Shown here piece after piece: positions 45,329 to 56,229 of a stretch of 64,000 nucleotides of DNA (its first letter is position 1; the number at the start of each line of letters is the position of its first letter). Position numbers and translations under genes: made by a program. The DNA comes from Atriophallophorus winterbourni. Taxonomy: Eukaryota > Platyhelminthes > Trematoda > Plagiorchiida > Microphallidae. The stretch is from positions 28,761-92,760 of the forward strand of contig JACCGJ010001325.1 of the NCBI GenBank assembly GCA_013407085.1, read 5' to 3'. The notes below the pieces were generated by a model that saw nothing but the letters and a program-made list of their open reading frames with translations, was not told the DNA's origin and did no database searches.

Positions 45329-47218
45329 TCATCTATGTTCGTTTACCCTAGTGCAAAGTTCTCTAGACGTTTGCCCAATGTAAACACCCGCGCAACCCTT
45401 GCATTTGATTTCGTAGATGCAGTTGGTCGCACAACCTAAAGAAGTCTTATCTTTGAGATGCATTAATACGGAGCGGAGTGTTCTACCTCTCTTATATGTT
45501 ATTCTAATACCTGCGTTATTCAAGATTCTACTTATTCCTTTGGAGGCGCGTTTGACATATGGTAGACATATCGTAGCTCGGTTCAATTTGCGCTTAATTA
45601 ATATCTTGGGGTAGATGTGATCTGCAAGTCGACGACTAACTTCTTGATGAGCCCGTTTCTTATCGGCAGCATCACTGCAGAGATGTTCAACATTGTTGAA
45701 CAGCGATTTCGCTATGGACTGAAATTACTTTTATGATCCGCAAATGTGTACCTCAAAACCGCATCTGTTTCGATTATTTTACGATTCACCGCCGTCGTTA
45801 TCTTGCTATGGACTTTTTGCGTGAGACAGTACAAGAATGGAAGGGTCCCTTCCGTAGACTCAGTTTCATTTGTTGCCTGGATTTCTTCATCCGAATTATC
45901 GAGATAACTATGAAACGCTTCTTGTATGTTGCGCATTATGTTGACGAATGTATCGGCGACATAGCGCCACCATATCTTTGGTTNNNNNNNNNNNNNNNNN
46001 NNNNNNNNNNNNNNNNNNNNNNNNNNNNNNNNNNNNNNNNNNNNNNNNNNNNNNNNNNNNNNNNNNNNNNNNNNNNNNNNNNNNNNNNNNNNNNNNNNNN
46101 NNNNNNNNNNNNNNNNNNNNNNNNNNNNNNNNNNNNNNNNNNNNNNNNNNNNNNNNNNNNNNNNNNNNNNNNNNNNNNNNNNNNNNNNNNNNNNNNNNNN
46201 NNNNNNNNNNNNNNNNNNNNNNNNNNNNNNNNNNNNNNNNNNNNNNNNNNNNNNNNNNNNNNNNNNNNNNNNNNNNNNNNNNNNNNNNNNNNNNNNNNNN
46301 NNNNNNNNNNNNNNNNNNNNNNNNNNNNNNNNNNNNNNNNNNNNNNNNNNNNNNNNNNNNNNNNNNNNNNNNNNNNNNNNNNNNNNNNNNNNNNNNNNNN
46401 NNNNNNNNNNNNNNNNNNNNNNNNNNNNNNNNNNNNNNNNNNNNNNNNNNNNNNNNNNNNNNNNNNNNNNNNNNNNNNNNNNNNNNNNNNNNNNNNNNNN
46501 NNNNNNNNNNNNNNNNNNNNNNNNNNNNNNNNNNNNNNNNNNNNNNNNNNNNNNNNNNNNNNNNNNNNNNNNNNNNNNNNNNNNNNNNNNNNNNNNNNNN
46601 NNNNNNNNNNNNNNNNNNNNNNNNNNNNNNNNNNNNNNNNNNNNNNNNNNNNNNNNNNNNNNNNNNNNNNNNNNNNNNNNNNNNNNNNNNNNNNNNNNNN
46701 NNNNNNNNNNNNNNNNNNNNNNNNNNNNNNNNNNNNNNNNNNNNNNNNNNNNNNNNNNNNNNNNNNNNNNNNNNNNNNNNNNNNNNNNNNNNNNNNNNNN
46801 NNNNNNNNNNNNNNNNNNNNNNNNNNNNNNNNNNNNNNNNNNNNNNNNNNNNNNNNNNNNNNNNNNNNNNNNNNNNNNNNNNNNNNNNNNNNNNNNNNNN
46901 NNNNNNNNNNNNNNNNNNNNNNNNNNNNNNNNNNNNNNNNNNNNNNNNNNNNNNNNNNNNNNNNNNNNNNNNNNNNNNNNNNNCTCTTCGCAGGTATCTT
47001 GCAATCACCCTCCTTCGGTTATTCATAATCGTTGTAACTCTATTGTTGTCAATAACATCATACGGGCCTTCAGCAAGTTGCGACTCAACCTTATCTGCAA
47101 AATCACTTTTGGAAAGAATCACGGTTGCCTTGCCTTTGTCTGCCGAATAGACACGCGGAAGAAATGAAGTAGGCTTATCAGTCAGCGGGCATTGTTCACA
47201 CCTGCACCGACAAAGCAA
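45329..47218 (-). pseudogene. Penelope RT/GIY-YIG open frame, disrupted
   Basis: The RT part carries RYVADTF where the family has YVDD, so a catalytic Asp is replaced by Ala. A stop near 45712 and a frame change separate the RT from the next segment, IAKSLFNNVEHLCSDAADKK to KRKLNRATICLPYVKRASKG, followed by GCATNCIYEIKCKGCAGVY and IGQTSRELCTRVNEHR, the GIY-YIG core with its preceding Cys motif. A TGA at 45329 ends the frame; homologous codons continue past it down to about 45120 ([20 protein letters not shown]). The middle of RT is in the gap. Confidence 0.8.
45984..46983. other. Assembly gap of exactly 1000 N
   Basis: A run of 1000 unknown bases inside the Penelope-like RT. The round number suggests a scaffolding placeholder, so the true distance is unknown. 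Confidence 0.99.
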
Positions 47219-47399
47219 TTAAGTGATCATACGGCATGCAGCATACAAGAATAAACGTGCGTGACCTCTAATGTGCACACGGATTGCGCAAGTAGTCTGT
47301 CAACGGACGTTGTTAGCATCTACACACCAAGAATAAACAATTGGGGGGTTTAACACGCGTAAGGGGGTCAATTTGCTTTGATATCACCTGTCTACCTTA

Positions 47400-47540
47400 G
47401 GTAACTTAGATTTGATCAGGTGAATGCAATGTAAACCTGAACCGTGTTTGTACTGACACCCTTGATCTGTAGAAGCTTCTGTGTTACAAGCTAAACGTTA
47501 CCAAGAATGAATTAATTGTTCGGCATCGGGCTTGGGTATT
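47400..47540 (+). repeat. Inverted Penelope terminal-repeat fragment at the element's 5' side
   Basis: The plus strand reads TAAACCTGAACCG, ACACCCTTGATCTG, AGAAGCTTCTGTGTTACAAG and AAACGTTACCAAG, the same sequence that the minus strand carries at 44940-44838. It is therefore inverted relative to the 3' repeat. Its hammerhead core is degraded (CTGTAGA, TAAACG). Confidence 0.7.
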
Positions 47541-47604
47541 TTGTGTAAAATGTAATTGTGTACAGCCATTGATCGATGCTTTGATCATTCACATTTAAGA
47601 GCAG

Positions 47605-47880
47605 TGAAAATGGGTAAGATAGGCTTGGTGGCACAAAGGATACGAAGTTCGACTTGCAATTGGACGCCACAGGTTCAAATCCCGCCGCGGTTGTACCTCC
47701 CAGGAAATGTGTTTAACCCACATCCCGGCCATATCCAGGGGTAAATGGCTGCGAACAATCGTTGTAAGAATCAATGCGAGAGCCTAGCACCCTGCCCAGT
47801 TGGGGAAATCATATCACCACCACCACAACCATCGGCCTTATGACTCAAAACGGTCTGATGAGGAAGCAGAAATTGAAAAA
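47605..47880 (+). mobile_element. tRNA-like SINE or tRNA pseudogene
   Basis: It has an A-box-like TGGCACAAAGG (47629-47639) and a perfect B box GGTTCAAATCC (47672-47682), 32 nt apart, as in RNA polymerase III promoters of tRNA genes. I cannot draw a convincing cloverleaf, and unrelated sequence follows, so a tRNA-derived SINE is more likely than a working tRNA. A hammerhead-like GGTCTGATGAGGAAGC lies 170 nt downstream. Confidence 0.5.
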
Positions 47881-47899
47881 GTTTTCACCGTTTCCCCAG

Positions 47900-49140
47900 G
47901 TCAGCACTACCAACTGATCATTATTCACAATCGAAGGGAGGAATGAAACATAGGAAAAGCTCGAGATTAGTCAAGGGGAAAAGTGGGAGACAATAAAGCA
48001 TTATAAAATGTCCGATATTGTACCGAATATTTTGATTTCACCTACTGAGGGCAGCCAACTTGAAGTCGGTAGTTAAGCCTTGGTGCGCATCTTTGAGCAA
48101 TATTAAAAACGAGCATAAGTGGTACGAGGAATTGTTCACTCCTTTTAAGTAATTCAGTTTTTTGTTGATTGTGCTAGGTCCATACAATCGATTTCTATAT
48201 TTACTCCTCCACTGGTTTTCGATCTGTTACACGATTCGGGCCATTAAAATTCTAACTAAATTTTAAAAATCCGAACTATGTAATTATTGTTGTGTGCCGA
48301 ATGGTTTTCATGTGCAAACGCTGCTACGGATTTATTGGCTAAAATCATCGTTCATCCGAAAATTCGTTTTTCGCGCTCTCCGTTTGCACATTTCCCCCAT
48401 CGCATCGTACGTTATGATCGTTCGTTCAATAGATAATCGGTTAACACATAGACATAGTGTGCAATCAGGTCAACAGTTTGCCGTCAACCGTCGGTGATAC
48501 CGTTAACTCGAAATCGCCTTAACCGCAATCTGCCCGACGTTTAGACGACCGAAATAAGTATGCACATCGTGTCACGTGACGTGCACGATGTACCGAATTA
48601 AATTTGCTTAACCTAACCCATTCGGTCTGACGTCATCGCGACAGACCATCACCTCACTACATGCATAATAACCCCAGCGGATACAAGTGGTCAAGCTGTT
48701 TATACAGAAGAAGCTTAAGGTAATCTAGAACCTGTTGCCACTTTTTCCGTTGTCGAGGCCTCACAGTGAGCATTAACCTAAGTTGGTCATATGGAGCTAC
48801 AAAAGTTTGCTATTGAAGAGAGCTGACAGAGGATTGTTATGATGGCTTGAAATTTGACGATCCAACTTATTTTCTCAAGTCGTAAGTGCTTACGAAGCAC
48901 TCACGAGTTTTCAGGATTGATGTGCCATGGTAAACACAAAGAAGGAAGCATTTAGTGGCTCATAAGATCGATTAGGCAACGGTTTTAAGATTGCCGAAGG
49001 ATCCTAGTTTGGACAGGTAAATTGATTGACTTCCTGGTCAGAGGTAGGGTCTTCATCTAATCAGAAAGATTTACGATTCACGTGCGGTCTTGCTGGTTAA
49101 AAACTTGTCATTCTGAATCTGGGATTTTCACTGCCTCCCC
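47900..49140. other. Non-coding stretch, no recognisable feature
   Basis: Nothing supportable on either strand. Confidence 0.4.
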
Positions 49141-49149
49141 TAGCATGTG

Positions 49150-49177
49150 TATCATATAAGGCATACTACCACTACTT

Positions 49178-49211
<34 letters not shown>

Positions 49212-49241
49212 AATTACTACTACTACTACTACTACTACTAC

Positions 49242-49285
<44 letters not shown>
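49150..49285. repeat. (ACT)n / (AAT)n microsatellite
   Basis: About 130 nt of trinucleotide repeats changing from ACT to AAT units. Confidence 0.93.
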
Positions 49286-49287
<2 letters not shown>

Positions 49288-49745
49288 AAGATAACCCTCA
49301 ACTGCCTGGATTTGGCTTTGCTGCACAGAAAAACCTGCTATAATAAGAAGCAATAAGTAGCAACAGAAAAAGTACTTGAAATTTTTAGCTGATGTGTAGA
49401 ACCGGTAAGATTAGGCTTGCCAAACATTGTTAAGTGACGCTCTCTGAATACAATGCTTAAAATAAAATGCTTAAAATAACAGATTGCCAAAGAAAACTGT
49501 GAAGTGGTGCTGGAGAATTTCAATATCACAATTGGCGAATATCACGAGTCTTGCCTAAAATGCCTAGACAAGGTTGGGGTGGGTAGAATAAATGAAAATG
49601 GATAACACCTTCTGAAACTCTACGCGCATTTCAGGCTTCGTGTACCTGATGCATTCTTCCAACCAAAACCAAAGCATAGGTTCTCATGGAACACTTCAGT
49701 TTGAAACATTGGTATTAGCTATATTTCATTCTCTTTCAGCCAGAA

Positions 49746-49976
49746 ATGATGTACCGCAGAATACTAAGTGATGCGTCAATGACTACTGGACCGAAATCTG
49801 TCTATATCCAACAGGTTGCGTATGCTGGTAAATTTGACTGTATGTATAACGATAGCAAAAGAGCCCTAGGTACAGTTAATTTTAAAATAACTTTCATGGA
49901 ACTATTATCTGGCAACCAGATTGTTGACAAAATGCAGCAGGTGGAGAGATACGATGAACGTTTCCCTCTAGCTTAA
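49746..49976 (+). pseudogene. LINE-A fragment (region before RT)
   Basis: The plus strand encodes QVAYAGKFDCMYNDSKRAL, then SGNQIVDKMQQVERYDERF, matching the 54300 copy (AGNRIVDKTLQTERWVKHF). Isolated fragment with intact frame over 75 codons. Confidence 0.65.
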
Positions 49977-50556
49977 ATAGGGATTTACCGTGTGTAGGTG
50001 GCTATTCAAAACTTCGCGCAAAATTCTACGTATACGGTATATCCGATTCCGTGGTTTGTATTAATTGACCAGCTTATGCGAGCGTAAAATTTCGGGAATT
50101 CTGTTTATTTGTAGTCAGATTGTATTAATAAGTAGTTTATGACGTTCGAAAAACAGGACGGAAGCACATGAACGTCATATGATACTCATTAATAAAATCT
50201 CACTTCAAACAAAAAATAACCATCTTGCTGTCATTGAAGAATTGCAAAAATATTCCAAAGAAGAAGAAGAAGAGAATGACTTTATTCGTGTACACGAATT
50301 TTCAGTCACCGGTGCTGCATTGCGCCGATTGTGGAACTTTACTTTTCCCCACATGCAGCTAAATTTCTGGCATTCCTCAAGGTCAACTGGGTTCCGGCCT
50401 ATCACAAATCCTCAAATGTTTTAGCCGAACAGGCGGTCGAAATACTCAAGCAAAGTAATCAGAACTAGAGGAGCGATCTTTTAACACTTATCGACAAGTT
50501 TCATTTTTGGCCCCCCGTTAACATCTCAATCTACAGCTAGATAATCCTCATCAAGG

Positions 50557-50928
50557 ATGTTAATAGGTCGGATAATTAGATGCAGAATGAATCTTTCACG
50601 ACCTGTTCCAACCATCCTTATTTCTCTAAAACCCAAAGGCAGAATCGGCATCGAGGAGCTTCAGTGTGAGGCATCCAGTTTTTGTACCACCAAATCTGAC
50701 GATGAAAGACTGAATGAAATTCACCAGTTGACAACACTTTCCGACGCTGGAAAGACGACGTCACCACCAAGATCACCTCCGTTCAAGACAAGTGCCCCCA
50801 AAAGTTTGCCTAATCAAGGCATAAACGACACAAATATGGCAACACAAAAATGTGAATGTAGCCTACCACCTCAATTACGTCGTTTCGAACGAGTCACTAA
50901 CCTGGTTCATGGTTATCAAACGGGTTAA
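50557..50928 (+). CDS. Unassigned open frame, 123 codons
   Basis: A plus-strand frame with mixed composition (GRIGIEELQCEASSF, TTSPPRSPPFKTSAPKSLP). I do not recognise it and no convincing splice sites or relatives are visible. It may be chance or a decayed repeat. Confidence 0.2.
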   Translation: MLIGRIIRCRMNLSRPVPTILISLKPKGRIGIEELQCEASSFCTTKSDDERLNEIHQLTTLSDAGKTTSPPRSPPFKTSAPKSLPNQGINDTNMATQKCECSLPPQLRRFERVTNLVHGYQTG

Positions 50929-51814
50929 TCTACGCTAGGGTGAGTATCTGTGTTCGTCTGTACATTTACCTGCCTGTCTGTGCCCGAATGAGCTTGCTAT
51001 TGTCCGATCACTTACCCGTTCAATCGCAACACGCAACCGTTCGTTCGTTATTGGCCCCTTTATCGATTCCTGCTGACCGAGAAGGCAGCTTGTACCCAAT
51101 AAACATTTCCGTAACTTGTGCGTTATGGATTTAACACAGCTGTTGAGCGCTTGTCGGCACTAGAACATCTCATCACCCCTACTCTTACTAAATCAATTAA
51201 GGGCTTAGTCATACATAATCATACCTGAGCTAATCAAACACCGTAGTAAGCCATACTATAATAGACTCATTGATAGTTTCTTTATTTCTGGCAAAACGAG
51301 CCTGCTCCATAAAACACGCGAGATACCGAAATCATCGCATGCTTACATTTTACAGATAACTCTGTAGTAATTAGCTGATATAGATTAAACATTATCTTAG
51401 TGTGGCTTCCACAAATCAAGACAGTTTCAAAAAATGTGTCGGGAGCAACTTCTATAACCGTACATAGGTTTTATTCGTTTAACGGAAGCTAAAGACAGCA
51501 TCATCAAAATGTTTGTCTTATGCATTGCCTGAACTTCTAATTTCGTTGCACTCTGGTATGAGGGCTTTAGTCCTTCAAAACTTCGTGTGGATGTTCGAAA
51601 TGCATCAGCGATGAGTGTTAATCACGAGCCTTCGAATGATACGTTGAAATCCACCCTCCGGCACAACACAGGAACAAGATGCGCTGAAATGATCGACGAC
51701 GACAATTGTTTCGGAATGATTGCATTCCAACGGTTCGAGCGACAACATCTTTGGAAGTATGAGAAGATGAACAACGTCAGCCGCAATCGAACGATATGTG
51801 AAGGCTTGAAGTGT

Positions 51815-51969
51815 ACCGGTTGACAAGAAATCGACTGACAAAACAGATCGGAGTGACAACCGGGACAGACATGCTCGAGGATCACCGTCGTGATTGTTTG
51901 TTATCCTATGTAAGATAAACGTGTTTCATTATTTGTCTCGTGCGTAATAAACGCATTCGATCAATCGGC
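51815..51969 (-). repeat. Interspersed repeat R3, copy 2 (left part)
   Basis: The minus strand reads GCCGATTGATCGAATGCG, TTTATTACGCACGAGACA and GCATGTCTGTCCCGGTTGTC, collinear with 44565-44725. It is split from its other half by a LINE insertion. Confidence 0.65.
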
Positions 51970-52335
51970 TTAAACTCAGCCGAAGACGGTCCCAAGCCCG
52001 TCTAAGAAAAAAGGAGGGTTGGGCTTAGGGCTAGCAACCATATCCCGTAAAACCTACATTGCTACGGAAACGAAGACAACAGAACCGTGGCTCGGTCATG
52101 TATGCAGGATGGATCCCAGTTCGCATACGAAGGTAGCCATTCACTGGCGTCCGCAAGGTAAACGAAAAGAGGACGGTCCAAGGAAACTTGGCGCAGAACG
52201 TTGGAACGCGAACTACATGCACAAGGATTCACGGTGCAGACAGCAACGAAAGCAGCGACAGACCGGAACTACTGGCGTGAAGTTGTCTTCGCCTCATGTG
52301 CCACCCGGCGCGGAGGGCTGAGTGAGTGAGTGAGT
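51970..52335 (+). mobile_element. LINE-D 3' fragment inserted in R3
   Basis: 366 nt encoding TTEPWLGHVCRMDPSSHTKV and IHWRPQGKRKEDGPRKLG, the C-terminal part of an RTE/Jockey-like LINE, with the tail (GAGT)n. It is bounded by GATCAATCGGC (51959-51969) and GACCAATCGGC (52336-52346), an 11-bp target-site duplication of R3 sequence with one mismatch. Confidence 0.8.
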
Positions 52336-52530
52336 GACCAATCGGCTTTCTCTTGTGTTGTGGGATTCGCGGGTGAACGCGATTCGTGTTGGAAAGGTTG
52401 ACCGCAACGCGGGGCGTTTCGTGGTTCCTGTTGGACCGAAATGTAGTAATTGACCAAATATGTGCCAGCTGCAAGTTGTTGACCTGAAATGACCTGACAC
52501 GATGATTCCCGGCCGGTTTCTCTACCTCCA
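52336..52530 (-). repeat. Interspersed repeat R3, copy 2 (right part)
   Basis: The minus strand has GTCAGGTCATTTCAGGTCAA, TCGGTCCAACAGGAACCAC and CACAACACAAGAGAAAGCC, collinear with 44365-44565. Confidence 0.65.
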
Positions 52531-52544
52531 TTCGCTACATTAGG

Positions 52545-52790
52545 ACGAGAGCAGAAAGTATTTACTTACGCACGAACGCAACGTGAATGGCATGATTTTA
52601 AAGCTGAATAATTTGCCAATACAAATAAAGGTACAGCATGTGTTAATTCAGGACCTGCACTTTGCCGGCGATGTAGCTATCACTCCCAAGAGCAGCGTTC
52701 GAGATTATTGGATTGCTTTTCATCATCCTGCAAAATATTTCGGCCTGGTAAGCAGATTGGGCATCATTAAAATTATTACTTAAGAAACGT
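52545..52790 (+). pseudogene. LINE-A RT fragment around motif C
   Basis: It encodes LIQDLHFAGDVAITPKSS and a following helix, matching IIRDLLFADDAAF at 55340-55380. The catalytic FADD is changed to FAGD, so this copy is dead. Confidence 0.7.
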
Positions 52791-53149
52791 TAGCACCTTC
52801 CACGATCAATAAACTAACACAAAATGTGATCCAACCGTACGCATTCAGATTTATTTTCATGATAGTTTGAAGAACTTAAGCATGCAAAAGCCGAATTGAA
52901 ACACCATGGAAAGTTTAATTCCCATCTTCAGAGGAGCGACATAATAATAAATACTACTGCGGAATTTATCATCAAATATTTGAAATCAATTCTCAGTCAC
53001 ACGCAGTAAAACAGACAAAGATTTAGGATATGTATCTCTTCGCTCAAAAAATACATATCTTACACATTAACTTCCAATCCAAATACAACACCGATTGACG
53101 TATTTTGTATCATTTCATGTGGAAAAAGATTGCAGAAGCGACAAGGTCG

Positions 53150-53251
53150 TATGCATTGAATCGGGGTGCCGTGGATCATGTTCGATTAAACGTCAGTTGG
53201 TTTACTATCCGGCTGCTCAGATTACAAGGGTTATATAAGAGCGGGGGTGTT
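53150..53251 (+). repeat. Repeat R4, copy 1 (inverted partner at 53839)
   Basis: About 100 nt (ATGCATTGAATCGGGGTGCC ... GTTATATAAGAGCG) repeated in opposite orientation 590 nt downstream at about 94% identity by eye. Includes a TATATAA element. Class unknown. Confidence 0.7.
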
Positions 53252-53838
53252 GGTAAAAACTTCAAGGTGTTCTTAAGCGAAGCTCGATACGAGTGAAAGT
53301 TAATTTAAAACACAACTTTACCTATACAAGACAGAGGCAAAACACATCGCTAGATTTCAAATTATATAAAAAACCTTATTGGTTGAAAATTTTTGTAAGG
53401 GACATGTCGAACACGAAGAGCTCACACTCGACTTCACCCAATTAGCTAAAATCCCCAAGACATACTACTATATAATAATCAGTAGCATATATATAGCATC
53501 TGAATATGCGACCACTTCATTTCAGCGCATCAATGATTATAAATTTCTTTCACTAGTAGCATTTGATTTCAGAGATTAGAATCGCCGGATGGGATGTCAG
53601 AATAAAGAATCACCTCTGAAAGTGACCATTTTGGGAAAGATTACATTCCTTTGCGCTGTGTGCCCATATAAGTAAAGACGGCACGATCAGCTTATCCTAG
53701 ATTTCCCTCACATTCGAGTATAACAGCACATAAATGAAATTTGACCACACCGTCAAGCATGGGGATCTGTTAATGAAAAATGTCGTATGTCTCAAATTGC
53801 AGTAAAAAGCAGAGAGCTTGGAGTCCCACAAAGCAAGC

Positions 53839-53938
53839 AACACCCTCGCTCTTATATAACCCTTGTAATCTGTGCAGCCGGATAGTAAACCAACCGACGT
53901 TTAATGGAACATGATCCACGGCACCCCGATTCAATGCA
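53839..53938 (-). repeat. Repeat R4, copy 2
   Basis: Minus-strand copy of R4, ending GAGGGTGTT where copy 1 has GGGGGTGTT. Confidence 0.7.
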
Positions 53939-54289
53939 TGTATATATATATCATACAAATATGATCACGTTCAACAGAATCACTGTTATGTACAAAGTGA
54001 GTTGGGGTACAAATCGGTAGAAACAGTGATAAGAGAACAGTGGATAATTTTTTGTCCATTTACACACGTAATTTTTGAAAAAAATTTCAATATAGTTTTG
54101 AACGATAGGAAAATGTCAGGGAATAATAGAGTTGATGCACTCTTTCCATTGAGGCCGTTAATTGCCATCGTTGCCAATGTGTCGAGCCATACACTCTCAC
54201 CTTCTGTTGCACCCTATCCAGGCAAACACACTCGTCCAACCCTGGCTAAACCAGAAGTGAGCCTTTTCAAGCCACTCTTCCATGTTAGT

Positions 54290-55860
54290 GGCTGACCATT
54301 GGACTGAAATTAGCCTCAGTATCCGAAAAGCTGCTGATACTGGAAATTTTCACGGTATATGTGATGGAATCGAGAGAGCTATTAACCAAAACAAACTTAA
54401 AACGGCTCCCATTAAGTCTGCAGCTGGTAACCGGATTGTCGACAAAACTCTACAGACGGAAAGATGGGTAAAGCATTTCTCTTCTCAATTCTATGGACAG
54501 TACGGTTTAACCGCATGTACTTGAAAATGTTGAGCGTTTACCGCCCATTGAATATCTAGATACTCCCATTAATCTTGATGAGCTCAATACGGCAATCGAC
54601 CGCTTAGCGAATGGGAGGGCTCCTGGTGACGACGAATTTCTATCTGAGCTCATCAAATGCTGTAGAGCAGCATTATTACAGACTCTTAACCATTTGCTTC
54701 TTCAGTGCTAGCAGAGGACTGTGTCCCACAAGAGATGCGAGACACAAAGATCATCACGCTATTTAAGAATAAAGGAGATAGAGGCGACTGCAACAATTAC
54801 AGAGGAATCTCCCTTCTGAATGTTGTAGGCAAATTGTTTGCTAAAGTCTTACAGATCCGGCTGCAAGTTTTAGCTGATAGAATTTACTCCGAATCTCAAT
54901 GTGGCTTCCGCAAGGAAAGATCAACCATTGACATGATCTTCCCTTTGAGTCAACTTCAAGAAATGTGTCCGGGAACAGCGTATACCATTATACGCTGTTT
55001 TTAATGATTTAACGAAGGCATTCGACTACGTCAGCAGGGAGGGTCTTTTCAAAATGCTTAATTTGATAGGCTGCCACCCAAGACTGCTCTGGCTCGTTAT
55101 TTCTTTCCACTCAGGCATGAAAGGCTCAGTCCATTTTAACGGTTGTAGTTCAGAAGCCTTTGAAATGCACTGAGGCGTCAAACAAGGGTGTGTTCTTGCT
55201 CACACGCTGTTCGGAATTTTCTTTGCTCTGCTTCTGACGCACGCTTTCAGGACGAGTACAGAAGGCATTTACATACGCGCGCGAAGTGATGGTAAGCTTT
55301 TCAACCTGAACCGGTTGAGAGCACAAACCAAAGTACGGGATGTGATAATCCGTGACCTGTTGTTTGCCGACGATGCAGCCTTTATTGCTCACTCCCAAGA
55401 GAACCTACAGTCGCTAATTGACTGTTTTTCGTCGGCATGCAAAGACTTTGGGCTAACAACAGGCATGAGTAAGACCAAAGTCCTGTTTGAAACTGGCAGC
55501 TTGAACCAATACATCGTTTCACACATATTGGTTCAACAATTGCGGATAACCACTCGCTAGACATGGAGATTGATAAGCGGATTGGCGGAGCAGCTGTCAT
55601 TTTGTCCCGATTGAACTCTCGTGTTTGGGGTAACCGCAAGTTGACTGTAAAGACAAATATGATGGTATACAGCGCGTGTACTAAAGGCTTTACTGTACGG
55701 CAGTGAAACCTGGACCACCCACGCAAGACACGAACGGAAGCTGATTGCTTTCCATCTTCGAAGCATCCATCGTTTCTTGAACAAATCGTGGATGGACAAA
55801 GTGGCATCCATAGTCGACATCGACCGAAGGAGGACCAACAACTGCCTAATAGTTGATTAG
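54290..55860 (+). pseudogene. LINE-A, longest copy: reverse transcriptase
   Basis: Plus strand, over several frames: AGNRIVDKTLQTERWVKHF; LDELNTAIDRLANGRAPG; DCNNYRGISLLNVVGK; QCGFRKERSTIDMIF; FNDLTKAFDYVSREGLF (motif A); GVKQGCVLAHTLF (motif B); LLFADDAAFIAHSQ (motif C, FADD intact); SRVWGNRKLTVKTNMMVY; and ARHERKLIAFHLRSI. At least two frameshifts and two in-frame stops. At 55805 RT sequence jumps directly to the family's 3' tail (GTCGACATCGACCGAAGGAG), so about 0.4 kb of C-terminus is deleted compared with 2950-3575. Confidence 0.85.
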
Positions 55861-56009
55861 CTTTTTTCTTTAAACAACTGTTTAACCTTAACCCCGTTAG
55901 TTATGTACTTTTAAGCATGTGGGCTAGCTTCAATCGACTTTGGCCGTTTTCACTCGTATTAGACTGATATTTTAGGAAAATCGACCGCCGATCGTGATCA
56001 TGTCTACGT

Positions 56010-56225
56010 GACTCGTCGCATCTGGGCTTACTATAGATTGTTAACCGGTAAGATCAAAACAGATGTGGTGGGCTGACTGCTACTCATTCATGTTCCCTGT
56101 CCTGACTATCACCGTTGGTCTGAAGAAGCTTCTTTGTCAGAAGTAAAACGCTAGCCAAAACCGTCTCTAACCGATTGTACTGAAATCTCTTTGCATTATG
56201 AATACACGATCGGTCCCAAACATAT
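56010..56225 (+). mobile_element. Penelope terminal-repeat remnant
   Basis: It has TTGGTCTGAAGAAGCTTCT, TCAGAAGTAAAACGCTAGCC, CTAACCGATTG and ATACACGATCGGTC, a diverged copy of the terminal repeat at 5570-5460 and 44885-44780. The hammerhead core is damaged (CTGAAGA, AAAA for GAAA). Confidence 0.55.
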
Positions 56226-56229
56226 TCCA

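Larger units (their letters stand above)
44745..47250 (-). mobile_element. Penelope-like retroelement (decayed, contains gap)
   Basis: Minus-strand order: N-terminal RT segment with SADKGKATVILSKSDFADK (46984-47218), an assembly gap, RT motif WWRYVADTF with following NETESTEGTLPFLYCL, a Cys-rich GIY-YIG domain, and a 3' terminal repeat also found at 5439-5833. RT plus GIY-YIG is the defining architecture of Penelope-like elements; similar ones are known from schistosomes. Confidence 0.85.

Noticed and set aside
45733..47150. Very long open frames on both strands across 45700-47200
   Set aside because: They exist only because the 1000 N contain no stop codons. Only the minus-strand flanks show real protein similarity.
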